From Bacteroidales bacterium (GTDB lineage: Bacteria > Bacteroidota > Bacteroidia > Bacteroidales > UBA932): a stretch of 64,000 nucleotides of DNA. The position numbers were made by a program, and so were the translations under genes. Under the pieces are notes generated by a model, which saw only the letters and a list, made by a program, of their open reading frames with translations, was not told the DNA's origin and searched no databases. The stretch lies in assembly GCA_016281435.1 (NCBI GenBank), contig JAEEIQ010000019.1:1-64000 (forward strand), in the 5' to 3' direction. Below are positions 1-7,644 of the stretch, piece by piece (position 1 is the first letter of the stretch; every line of letters begins with the position of its first letter).

Positions 1-2
1 AG

Positions 3-323
3 AGGCCGGAGGGGTTCGAGGACGAGATGCTGAGGGAACTGTACGACGCGGCGGCATTCGCCAACATGGACATCGCGAAACAGACGAAATACGAAACGTA
101 TATGAGAACGGAATTGGACATAATCGCCGAAAAAGCCTACGCCCGGGACGAGGGCCTCGCCGAAGGACGTGCCGAAGGACTCGCTGAAGGACGTGCCGAA
201 GGTGAGGCAAAGGGACGCGAAGCATTGCTGGAAACAGCCCGCAGGATGCTGGCGAAAGGGATCGACTCCACTACGGTTGCAGAATGCACCGGCCTGTCAT
301 CAGAAGCCATTGCCAACCTTTAA
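3..323 (+). CDS. Rpn/PD-(D/E)XK-type nuclease family protein, C-terminal fragment
   Basis: The reading frame is open from the left edge, so the gene is cut at its 5' end and only about 106 residues remain. What is visible is a helical stretch, then a short repeated tract (LAEGRAEG twice, then GEAKGREA), then a C-terminal helix-turn-helix-like tail (LLETARRMLAKGIDSTTVAECTGLS). This tail arrangement is typical of the Rpn/YhgA-like transposase-related nucleases (PDDEXK_2 family) common in Bacteroidota. The catalytic PD-(D/E)XK core would lie outside the window and cannot be checked. The repeat is encoded by two near-identical 24-base units (156-179 and 180-203), so its length could vary between strains. 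The family call rests on the tail alone. Confidence 0.65.
   Translation, partial: RPEGFEDEMLRELYDAAAFANMDIAKQTKYETYMRTELDIIAEKAYARDEGLAEGRAEGLAEGRAEGEAKGREALLETARRMLAKGIDSTTVAECTGLSSEAIANL
156..203 (+). repeat. Two 24-bp in-frame repeats coding LAEGRAEG
   Basis: Two adjacent 24-base units differ at one base and encode the same eight residues, charged and glycine-rich, inside the nuclease-like gene. Unit length is a multiple of three, so gain or loss of a unit would keep the frame. Confidence 0.8.
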
Positions 324-341
324 CTCGCAGCAAGCGACCGC

Positions 342-472
342 GGTGAGTAAAACACCCTGATCCACTCACGAAAGGCTGTTCCAGATAGCCGTGGTGAGTA
401 AAACCGGCCTTTCCACTCACGGCGGGCGCTCCCGTGAGGCTCCGGTGAGCAGAACGGCCCTTTTCACTCACG
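342..472. repeat. 51-bp tandem repeat of small hairpins (three units, the last partial)
   Basis: Three hairpin-forming copies start at 342, 393 and 444, exactly 51 bases apart. Each begins GGTGAG and about 16 bases later ends ACTCACG, so arms GTGAGT/ACTCAC can pair (343-348 with 364-369; 394-399 with 415-420; 445-450 with 466-471). The middle copy also has AAA/TTT around a GGCC core. The sequence between hairpins is less conserved. Because 51 is a multiple of three, the minus strand shows a 17-residue periodicity, but I see no credible gene there. It fills the gap between the nuclease fragment and the next gene, and nothing else is evident in that gap. Confidence 0.75.
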
Positions 473-521
473 GCAGGCCGCATTTCACGGAACCGGGGCC
501 GTTATTCAGTTTTTTTATTGC

Positions 522-529
522 TATATTCG
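522..529 (+). promoter_or_regulatory. Weak -7-like box upstream of the barrel gene
   Basis: TATATTCG is one base off the Bacteroidota -7 consensus TAnnTTTG and lies 10 bases before the ATG at 539. No clear -33 TTG is placed 18-21 bases upstream, so this is tentative and would imply a very short leader. Confidence 0.3.
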
Positions 530-538
530 CGAAATAAT

Positions 539-1114
539 ATGAAAAGGTTATTGATCATCCTGTTGCTGTCCGTGTCAGTTCTTTCTTTCGCCCAGAAGAG
601 TGTCCGGTACCGGGCGGACGTCGAGCTGAACCCCGGTCTGGGCCTTATACAGATGGGGGCGGAACAGGCGGAAGATTTTGGCTACGAGATTCCCTTGCGG
701 TACTTGTATGCCGGGGCCGGGCTCGGCACCGTGCAGGGCATTGAGATAAAAGACCGCATTTTCCTCGGCGCCGGGCTGAACATTATCGGCAGCGCCGTGT
801 TCAACGGCAACGGCAGCTCCACGGCGGGATTCGGCTTCGGGTTGTTCTTGCACGGCGAGTATGCGTTCGGGGATGCTGACAGCCGTGTCCGTCCCTTCGC
901 CGCGGCCCGCTTCGGATTCAAGGGATGCGAAGGTTTATCCTCTCCTACCTGGACTTTGGGCGGGGGAGTACGTATCAGGAACCGCCTGGACCTGGGTCTC
1001 AACTATTCGCAGGGCCGCACCACGGAGAGCGAATATGATTCCGAAACCGGCACCACGAAGGTTTACCCTCTTTTGTGCCACATCCCTTATCTCAGGATAG
1101 CATATCTTTTCTGA
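539..1114 (+). CDS. Small outer-membrane beta-barrel-like protein
   Basis: A protein of 191 residues, starting at the ATG that opens a clear signal peptide (MKRLLIILLLSVSVLSFAQ, cleavage predicted after FAQ). An in-frame upstream start at 518 would put seven unlikely residues before the signal peptide. The rest alternates short glycine- and aromatic-rich strands (LYAGAGLGTVQG, FGFGLFLHGEYAFG, LDLGLNYSQG) and ends in an aromatic-rich strand, IAYLF. This fits an eight-stranded outer-membrane barrel with a C-terminal aromatic residue. It stands alone, about 40 bases upstream of the xseA promoter. The function is unknown, and the barrel call rests on strand pattern only. Confidence 0.6.
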   Translation: MKRLLIILLLSVSVLSFAQKSVRYRADVELNPGLGLIQMGAEQAEDFGYEIPLRYLYAGAGLGTVQGIEIKDRIFLGAGLNIIGSAVFNGNGSSTAGFGFGLFLHGEYAFGDADSRVRPFAAARFGFKGCEGLSSPTWTLGGGVRIRNRLDLGLNYSQGRTTESEYDSETGTTKVYPLLCHIPYLRIAYLF

Positions 1115-1140
1115 TATCCCGAAGTTTTTTCGTATCTTTG
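1107..1140 (+). promoter_or_regulatory. Bacteroidota-type promoter for xseA and the glycogen run
   Basis: A perfect -7 box, TATCTTTG, lies at 1133-1140, with a TTTT tract at 1107-1110 as a weak -33 element about 22 bases upstream. Transcription would start near 1147, some 10 bases before the xseA ATG at 1158. Confidence 0.6.
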
Positions 1141-1157
1141 GACATAGTGCAAAGGCT

Positions 1158-2270
1158 ATGGAAGGAGAACGGGAATATTTGAGCCTGCAGGATCTTCTCG
1201 GAGTGGTCCGTGAGGCCGTCGAGGATGCGCTGCCGGGCCGGGTCTGGGTGAAGGCCGAGCTTTCCGCGGTGCAGGTCCGCACGAACGGCCACTGCTATCT
1301 CGAGCTCTGCGAGCAGGGGGACGGCGGCATCGTCGCGAAGGCCCGCGCTGTGATCTGGCGCAGCCGCTACACGGCCCTGGCCAGCTATTTCAAGGAAGCC
1401 ACCGGGGGCGACCTGATCCCTGGGATACAGCTGCTGCTGCGGGTGCAGGCCTCGTACAGCGAGCTCTACGGGCTAAGCCTGACTGTCGACGAGATCGAGC
1501 CTGAATACTCCCTCGGGGCGGCGGAGCTGCAGCGGCGCAAGACTGTCGAGATACTCGAAAAGGAAGGCCTTCTTGACAAGCAGAAGGAGCTCCGGATGCC
1601 GGATCTTCCGTACCGCCTTGCCGTGATTTCGGCGCCCGACGCGGCCGGTTACGGGGACTTCCGCCGGCATCTTGAAGAAAACGCGTACGGTTTTGCGTTC
1701 GACGTGCAGCTTTTCGAAGCCACGATGCAGGGGGAAAGCGCGCCGGAATCGATAGTGGATGCGCTGGAGCGTATAGAGACTGCGGGGGGCTTCGATGCGG
1801 TCCTTATCATGCGCGGCGGAGGCAGCAGTCTTGACCTTGCCTGTTTCGACGACTACGGGCTCTGCTTTACCATCGCGAATTTCCCGGTCCCGGTGCTGAC
1901 CGCCATAGGCCATGACCGGGACAGGCATGTGGCCGACATGGTCGCCTTCGCTTCGGTGAAGACCCCGACCGCGCTGGCCGATCTGTTCATAGACGCTTTC
2001 GCCGCTGAGGATGAGCGCATAAGCGGCTATTCGACGCGCCTGCGGCTGGCCTTCCGTTCGAAGGTCGCCGAGCTTGAGTCGCAGCTGGACATCCTCATGC
2101 AGCGCATCCGCGGGGCTGACCCGAGGATGGTGCTGAAGCGGGGCTATACCCTCGTCGTCGACTCCCGCGGGGTGGTCGTCAAGAAGGCGTCCTCATTCAA
2201 GGCCGGGGACGCTCTGAAAGTCATGTTTGAAGACGGAAATCTGGATTGTACGGTAAATGGAAAAGTTTGA
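1158..2270 (+). CDS. xseA: Exodeoxyribonuclease VII large subunit
   Basis: XseA is the catalytic subunit of exonuclease VII, which degrades single-stranded DNA from both ends in complex with XseB. The 370-residue protein shows the N-terminal OB-fold (about residues 10-110, including HCYLEL) and the central exonuclease domain with LAVISAPDAAGYGDF. It also has the signature VLIMRGGGSSLDL followed by TAIGHDRDRHVADMVA and TPTALADLF. It is shorter than the enterobacterial protein (about 450 residues), mainly in the C-terminal coiled-coil segment, as in many Bacteroidota. The last 14 bases overlap xseB, implying translational coupling. It is the first gene of a run that continues into glycogen genes. 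Confidence 0.95.
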   Translation: MEGEREYLSLQDLLGVVREAVEDALPGRVWVKAELSAVQVRTNGHCYLELCEQGDGGIVAKARAVIWRSRYTALASYFKEATGGDLIPGIQLLLRVQASYSELYGLSLTVDEIEPEYSLGAAELQRRKTVEILEKEGLLDKQKELRMPDLPYRLAVISAPDAAGYGDFRRHLEENAYGFAFDVQLFEATMQGESAPESIVDALERIETAGGFDAVLIMRGGGSSLDLACFDDYGLCFTIANFPVPVLTAIGHDRDRHVADMVAFASVKTPTALADLFIDAFAAEDERISGYSTRLRLAFRSKVAELESQLDILMQRIRGADPRMVLKRGYTLVVDSRGVVVKKASSFKAGDALKVMFEDGNLDCTVNGKV

Positions 2271-2439
2271 CTACGGGAAGGCGATAGCACGCCTCGAGCA
2301 AATCGCGAAAAAGGTCGAGGACCCCTCGACCGCACTTGACGACATCGACGCCTGCCTCAAGGAGTCGGACGAACTCATCGGCGCCTGCCGGAAGTACCTA
2401 CGCACCGTCCGTGAAAACTTGGAGAATCTTGATAAATGA
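2257..2439 (+). CDS. xseB: Exodeoxyribonuclease VII small subunit
   Basis: A 60-residue helical protein (MEKFDYGKAIARLEQIAKKVEDP...) matching the XseB pattern: an N-terminal helix with ARLEQI and a second amphipathic helix. XseB packs around XseA and is needed for nuclease activity. It overlaps the xseA end by 14 bases, and its stop codon overlaps the glgB start in an ATGA arrangement. The exonuclease and glycogen genes are thus physically coupled. Confidence 0.9.
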   Translation: MEKFDYGKAIARLEQIAKKVEDPSTALDDIDACLKESDELIGACRKYLRTVRENLENLDK

Positions 2440-4403
2440 AGAAGATATACGAACTTGATCCTTGGCTTGAGCCGTTCAGGGGGGCGATTGACGCCCGCCA
2501 CGCCCGCATCCTCTCGGAGAAGGAACGCATCGCCGGCGACGGGCTCCTCTCCGAAGGGGTCAACAACCATCTTTACTACGGACTGCACCGGGAGGCGGAC
2601 GGCGGCTGGGTGTTCCGTGAATGGGCCCCGAACGCTTCGAAGATGTATCTCATCGGGGATTTCAACAACTGGAAGCGTACGGAAGGCTATGCCCTGAAGC
2701 CGGTGGGGCAGGGGAACTGGGAGCTGCGCCTCCCGGCGATGTTCCTGCGCCACGGCCAGCTTTACAAGCTCTGGATGGAATGGCCCGGAGGAGGGGCGGA
2801 AAGGCTTCCCGCGTACGTCACACGCTGCGTGCAGGATCCTGAGACCAAGGTCTTCAGCGCGCAGGTCTGGGCCCCGCCCCAGCCGTACAAGTGGCGCTCG
2901 AAAAGCCCGGGGCCGCGTCCGAATCCCCTGATCTACGAGTGCCATATCGGGATGAGCGGCGAGAAAGAAGGCGTCTCGAGCTTCGACGACTTCCGGCGGG
3001 ACGTGCTCCCGAGGGTGAAGGCCCTGGGCTATGACACCCTGCAGATCATGGCCCTGCAGGAGCATCCGTACTACGGGTCCTTCGGCTATCAGGTCTCCAA
3101 CTTTTTTGCGCTGAGCTCGCGCTTCGGCACTCCGGAGGAGTTCAAGGCCCTCGTGGATGCGGCCCATGCCGACGGGATCGCAGTCGTTATGGACATAGTC
3201 CACTCGCACTGCGTCAGCAACGAGGCCGAGAGCCTCGGCCGCTTCGACGGACGGGACGACCTGTACTTCTATCAGGGCCCGCAGGGGTACCATCCGGCAT
3301 GGGGCAGCCGCTGTTTCGACTACGGCAAGGACGAGGTGAAGAGGTTCCTGCTGTCGAACTGCAAGTTCTGGATGGAAGAATATCATCTTGACGGATTCCG
3401 CTTCGACGGGGTCACGAGCATGATTTACTGGGACCACGGGCTCGGAACGGACTTCGGGAACTATGAGCTTTATTTCAATCAGGGCGTGGACGAGAACGCC
3501 GTGGCCTACCTCGGCCTCGCGAACATACTCATTCATGAACTGAACCCGGATGCCCTGACGATAGCGGAGGACGTCAGCGGCATGGCCGGGCTGGCGGCGC
3601 CCCTCGGGGCCGGCGGTGTCGGGTTCGACTTCCGCATGGCCATGGGCGTCGCGGACCATTGGATCAAGTGGATAAAGGAGCTCAGCGACGAGCAGTGGTC
3701 GATGGGGGAAGTTTGGTGGGAACTTACCCGCAAGCGCGACGACGAGAAGACCGTCAGCTACGCCGAGTGCCACGACCAGGCCCTCGTCGGGGACAAGACC
3801 CTGATCTTCCGCCTGGCGGACAAGGAGATGTACTGGGCCATGGACAAGGGCTCGCAGAATCCGGCCATAGACCGCGCCGTGGCCCTGCACAAGCTGATAC
3901 GCCTGGCCACGCTCGGCACGGCCGGGAACGGCTACCTCAATTTCATGGGCAATGAGTTCGGCCACCCGGAATGGATAGACTTCCCCCGCGAGGGGAACGG
4001 ATGGTCCTATGCCCACGCCAGGCGCCTGTGGTCGCTGTCCGATTCGGATGCTCTGCGCTACAAGCCCCTGCGTGCCTTCGATGCGGAAATGATTGGTTAT
4101 GTGCGCCGCAGCGGATTGCTGGAGGCGCGCCCGGAACTGCTTCGCGCGGATGAAGAAAAGAAAATCTTGATTTTCAAGCGAAAAGATAGTATCTTTGCAT
4201 TCAATTTCAATCCGCAGGGGTCTTTCCCCGACTACGGATTTGCTGCACCGGCAGGAAGTTATAGGAAAGTTTTCGATTCGGACGACCCCGAATTTGACGG
4301 CTTCGGCCGCCTGAGTCAGGACAAAGACCACATCACGGAGCCTGACGGGACACTGAGACTATACATCCCGAGCCGGTGTGCGCTTGTTTTGGAGAAAGTT
4401 TAG
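2436..4403 (+). CDS. glgB: 1,4-alpha-glucan branching enzyme (GH13)
   Basis: Introduces alpha-1,6 branches into glycogen. The 655 residues contain an N-terminal CBM48-like module (GLHREADGGWVFREWAPNASKMYLIGDFNNW) and a GH13 barrel. The predicted nucleophile is Asp324 in GFRFDG and the acid/base is Glu378 in IAEDVSG. The AECHDQALVGDKTL motif marks the branching-enzyme subtype close to eukaryotic GBE1, and a C-terminal beta domain follows. It overlaps xseB and is followed six bases later by the debranching enzyme. The last 250 bases are noticeably more AT-rich and contain a promoter-like sequence (see separate entry). Confidence 0.95.
   Translation: MKKIYELDPWLEPFRGAIDARHARILSEKERIAGDGLLSEGVNNHLYYGLHREADGGWVFREWAPNASKMYLIGDFNNWKRTEGYALKPVGQGNWELRLPAMFLRHGQLYKLWMEWPGGGAERLPAYVTRCVQDPETKVFSAQVWAPPQPYKWRSKSPGPRPNPLIYECHIGMSGEKEGVSSFDDFRRDVLPRVKALGYDTLQIMALQEHPYYGSFGYQVSNFFALSSRFGTPEEFKALVDAAHADGIAVVMDIVHSHCVSNEAESLGRFDGRDDLYFYQGPQGYHPAWGSRCFDYGKDEVKRFLLSNCKFWMEEYHLDGFRFDGVTSMIYWDHGLGTDFGNYELYFNQGVDENAVAYLGLANILIHELNPDALTIAEDVSGMAGLAAPLGAGGVGFDFRMAMGVADHWIKWIKELSDEQWSMGEVWWELTRKRDDEKTVSYAECHDQALVGDKTLIFRLADKEMYWAMDKGSQNPAIDRAVALHKLIRLATLGTAGNGYLNFMGNEFGHPEWIDFPREGNGWSYAHARRLWSLSDSDALRYKPLRAFDAEMIGYVRRSGLLEARPELLRADEEKKILIFKRKDSIFAFNFNPQGSFPDYGFAAPAGSYRKVFDSDDPEFDGFGRLSQDKDHITEPDGTLRLYIPSRCALVLEKV
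4167..4197 (+). promoter_or_regulatory. Internal promoter candidate inside the 3' end of glgB
   Basis: TTG (4167-4169), 20 bases, then TATCTTTG (4190-4197) is an excellent match to the Bacteroidota sigma factor consensus. It lies in an AT-rich patch of glgB about 210 bases before the debranching gene, and could drive the downstream glycogen genes separately from xseAB-glgB. Being inside a gene, it may be a chance match. Confidence 0.5.
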
Positions 4404-4409
4404 GTTGAT

Positions 4410-6353
4410 ATGGCATTCTTGAAGTTCAACAAGGCGGAGCTGGTGAATCTCTCGTATTCGCTGAAGAGGGAGATCATCCTTGCCAACAAGACCGGGGCGT
4501 ATTGCAACACCTCGATCATCACCTGCAACACCCGCCGCTACCACGGGCTGCTGGCGGTGACCCTCGACCGTTTCGGCGGGGGCAAGTTCCTCCTGCTGTC
4601 CGACCTCGACGAAACGCTCATCGTGGACGGCAAGCAGTTCAACCTCGGCATACATTGCTACGGGGATATCTACGAGCCGCGCGGCCACAAGTACATCGTG
4701 GACTTTACCGCCGATCCCGTGCCCCAGATCACGTACAAGGTCGGCCAGATCCTGCTGCGCAAGACCCTGGTGCTCGCGCACGACGCGGACCAGGTGCTGG
4801 TGCGCTACGAGCTCCTGCAGGCTCCTTCCGGGGCAAGGCTGCAGCTGCGCCCGTTCCTGGCGTTCCGCAACATCCACGCCCTGACTTCGGAGAACCCGGC
4901 CGCCTGCCCGGCGGGCACGCCCATCCCCGGAGGATGCTCTTTCAAGCTGTATCCCGGATTCCCGGAGCTGCACCTGCAGACCTGCTGCCCCGCCTGCGAA
5001 TTCCGCGAGCAGCCTTACTGGTACAAGGGTGTGACCTACTCGGACGAGTACCGCCGCGGCTTCGACTGCCGTGAGGACCTGATGGTTCCCGGCTGGTTCG
5101 AATGTCCCCTGGAGGAGGGCGACAGCATCGTCTTCTCCGCTTCGATCATCCCCGGCGAGCCGGCCTCTCTGGAGCGCCGTTTCGAGGAGTGCATCACGCA
5201 TGCCGGGAAAGTGGCGAACGCCCGCGAGCAGCTCGAACGCTGCGCCGACCTGCTGATATGCAACCACAACGGGCGCAAGAAGATCACCGCCGGCTTCTCG
5301 TGGATGGACACGGGCCTGCTGCGCGAGACCCTGCTTGCCCTGCCGGGACTGACCCTGTACCGCAGGGGAGGGAAGGCGGAGTTCGAGCAGATACTGGACA
5401 ACCTGATCGCGGATGAGCAGGAACGCCTGTTCCGCCGCACGACGCAGGTCGAGGCTCCGCTCCTTCTGGCCGTAGCCCTGCAGAAGTATATAGCAGCCGG
5501 CGCTTCTCCTGAGAAGGTCTGGAGAAAGTACGGAATCATCGTCCGCGGCATACTCGAGAGTTATCTTCCCGGGGAGCGCAAGGAAGTCGCGATGCAGCCG
5601 GACGGGCTCCTTTGGGCCCAGATGGAAGGGGCAGCCCTGTCCTGGATGAACGCATACATAGACGGCCGTCCCGTAACCGAGAGGGCAGGCTATCAGGTCG
5701 AGACCAATGCCCTGTGGTACAACGCTATCTGCTTCGCCCTTGGGATGGAAGCCTCCTACGGCGAGACCGGAGGGGCGTTCAATGTCAAGTGGGAGCCCGT
5801 ACGCGATCTCGTGCGGGAGAGCTTCCGCGCCCGTTTCTGGGACCCGTCAAGGGGCTTCCTTGCAGATTATGTGGATGCCGCCGGACCGCACTGGGATGTG
5901 CGCCCGAACCAGTTGATAGCCGTATGGGTGGACAATTCGCCGCTTGACGAAGAGGTGATTCCTTCCGTCCTGCGGGTTGTGGACAGGGAACTGGTGACCC
6001 GCCGCGGCATCCGCACACTCTCCCCGAGGGACGAGCGTTACAAGGGCGTCTACGAAGGGACCCAGATAGACAGGGACCTTGCTTACCATCAGGGAAGCAC
6101 CCGTCCCTTCCTTCTGGAATACTATATCGAGACGGCATTCCGCATCCGTGGGGCTGCGTTCGCCGGCAAGGCCGAATGGCTGGTCGAGGGTTTTTATGAG
6201 GACCTTGGAAAGCACGGCGTCGGCGCCTTCTCCGAGCTTTATGACGGAGATCCCCCGCACGAGCCGCACGGGGCCATCTCATCGGCCCTGAGCACTGCCG
6301 CCCTGCTGAGCATAGACCGAATGATCGGCAAATACAAGGAGGACAGGAGATGA
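4410..6353 (+). CDS. Glycogen debranching enzyme (archaeal/bacterial GDE, GH133-type amylo-alpha-1,6-glucosidase)
   Basis: Removes alpha-1,6 branch stubs from glycogen or limit dextrins. The 647-residue protein begins with the GDE_N signature LANKTGAYCNTSIITCNTRRYHGLL (about residues 28-52). It continues with a beta-rich N-terminal domain (to about 270) and an (alpha/alpha)6-barrel C-terminal domain. The C-terminal part carries SWMDTGLLRETLL, GLLWAQMEGAALSWMNAY, NQLIAVWVDNSPL, YHQGSTRPFLLEYY and GAFSELYDGDPPHEPHGAISSALSTAALL. The bacterial GDE family has the same two-domain order. It overlaps the next glycosyltransferase gene by four bases. No signal peptide is present, so it should act on cytoplasmic glycogen. 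Confidence 0.9.
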   Translation: MAFLKFNKAELVNLSYSLKREIILANKTGAYCNTSIITCNTRRYHGLLAVTLDRFGGGKFLLLSDLDETLIVDGKQFNLGIHCYGDIYEPRGHKYIVDFTADPVPQITYKVGQILLRKTLVLAHDADQVLVRYELLQAPSGARLQLRPFLAFRNIHALTSENPAACPAGTPIPGGCSFKLYPGFPELHLQTCCPACEFREQPYWYKGVTYSDEYRRGFDCREDLMVPGWFECPLEEGDSIVFSASIIPGEPASLERRFEECITHAGKVANAREQLERCADLLICNHNGRKKITAGFSWMDTGLLRETLLALPGLTLYRRGGKAEFEQILDNLIADEQERLFRRTTQVEAPLLLAVALQKYIAAGASPEKVWRKYGIIVRGILESYLPGERKEVAMQPDGLLWAQMEGAALSWMNAYIDGRPVTERAGYQVETNALWYNAICFALGMEASYGETGGAFNVKWEPVRDLVRESFRARFWDPSRGFLADYVDAAGPHWDVRPNQLIAVWVDNSPLDEEVIPSVLRVVDRELVTRRGIRTLSPRDERYKGVYEGTQIDRDLAYHQGSTRPFLLEYYIETAFRIRGAAFAGKAEWLVEGFYEDLGKHGVGAFSELYDGDPPHEPHGAISSALSTAALLSIDRMIGKYKEDRR

Positions 6354-7639
6354 GAGTTCTGATGTTCGGATGGGAGTTTCCTCCCCATATCGCCGGCGGT
6401 CTCGGCACTGCCTGCGAAGGAATAGTCAAGGGATTGGCGCACAACGGGGTGCAGACCCTGTTCGTGATGCCTCACGCCTCAGGCGACGAGGACCAGAGCG
6501 CGACTACCATCATCAACGCATCCGACGAACCGGTCACGCACGTCAGCAAGGCTGCAAGCGACCTGTCGGAGATGGTGAAGTTCGAGTACGTGGACTCCAA
6601 CATCGTCCCGTACGTCAATCCCGAAGAGTATTTCGAGGCAATAGAAAAGATGAAGAAGGAGCACCTGGAGAATACCGTCATCGGGTTCGGCCAGAAGTTC
6701 ACCTTCTCCGGGAAATACGGGGCGAACCTCCTCGAGGAGGTCTCACGCTACGCCCTCGTCGGCGGCTCGATAGCCTACCGGCACAGGGACGAGTTCGACC
6801 TGATCCATGCCCACGACTGGCTCACGTACCTCGCCGGAATCGCTGCGAAGGAACTGACCGGAAAGCCCCTCGTGGTCCATGTACATGCGACTTCCTACGA
6901 CCGAGGGACGGACGACATGGTGGACACCCGCGTGCTCGACATCGAGACCCGCGGGATGCAGGCGGCCGACCGTGTGATCACGGTCAGCGACCTTACGCGC
7001 AACATCGTCATCAACCGCTACGGCATCGACCCCGCGAAGGTCGTGACCGTCCACAACGCCGTGGATTTCAGCGGGCGCGAGGACATCACCGTCGAGCGCG
7101 GCATCAAGGACAAGGTCGTGACCTTCCTCGGCCGCATCACCTTCCAGAAGGGCCCCGAGTACTTCATCGAGGCTGCTGCGAAGGTCCTCAAGCGCACCCG
7201 GAACGTTCATTTCGTGATGGCCGGGAGCGGGGACATGATGAACCGCTGCATCAAGCACGTGGCTAAGCTCGGCATCTCAGACCGCTTCCATTTCACGGGC
7301 TTCCTGCGCGGCGCGGATGTGCAGAAGATGTTCGCAATGTCCGACGTGTACATCATGCCCAGCGTCTCGGAGCCGTTCGGCATCTCGCCGCTCGAGGCCA
7401 TGCGCTCGAACGTGCCTTCCGTAATCTCCAAGCAGTCCGGAGCCGCCGAAGTGCTGAAATATGCCTTCAAGGTCGACTTCTGGGACGTTGACGCCCTCGC
7501 GGACGACATTTACGCCCTGCTGCAGTACCCTGCGCTGGCGGACTTCGCCTCGCGCAAGGGATTCGACGAGGTCAACCGCCTGAAATGGAACGAGGCCACG
7601 GCGAAGATGAAAACGATTTATGAATCACTGTTAAAATAG
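6350..7639 (+). CDS. GT4/GT5-type glycosyltransferase, likely glycogen synthase
   Basis: A 429-residue GT-B fold enzyme. The N-terminus RVLMFGWEFPPHIAGGLGTACEGIVKGL carries the GGLG donor-loop motif seen in starch and glycogen synthases. The C-terminal half has the GT4 signature VTFLGRITFQKGPEYFIEAA and the acidic motif VSEPFGISPLEAM, with the E-x7-E spacing used in nucleotide-sugar binding. Its place between a debranching enzyme and a GH57 amylase, with overlaps and short gaps, supports a role in alpha-glucan synthesis from a nucleotide-glucose donor. Sequence alone does not settle ADP- versus UDP-glucose. No glgC is present in the window. Confidence 0.8.
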   Translation: MRVLMFGWEFPPHIAGGLGTACEGIVKGLAHNGVQTLFVMPHASGDEDQSATTIINASDEPVTHVSKAASDLSEMVKFEYVDSNIVPYVNPEEYFEAIEKMKKEHLENTVIGFGQKFTFSGKYGANLLEEVSRYALVGGSIAYRHRDEFDLIHAHDWLTYLAGIAAKELTGKPLVVHVHATSYDRGTDDMVDTRVLDIETRGMQAADRVITVSDLTRNIVINRYGIDPAKVVTVHNAVDFSGREDITVERGIKDKVVTFLGRITFQKGPEYFIEAAAKVLKRTRNVHFVMAGSGDMMNRCIKHVAKLGISDRFHFTGFLRGADVQKMFAMSDVYIMPSVSEPFGISPLEAMRSNVPSVISKQSGAAEVLKYAFKVDFWDVDALADDIYALLQYPALADFASRKGFDEVNRLKWNEATAKMKTIYESLLK

Positions 7640-7644
7640 GTTTT

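Noticed and set aside
342..472. CRISPR array
   Set aside because: Units contain the palindrome at their ends, inner sequence is partly conserved, only three copies exist, and no cas genes are nearby.
2271..4331. Long minus-strand open frame of 686 residues
   Set aside because: It lies opposite xseB/glgB, with no recognisable domain. High GC content leaves few stops in the antisense frame.
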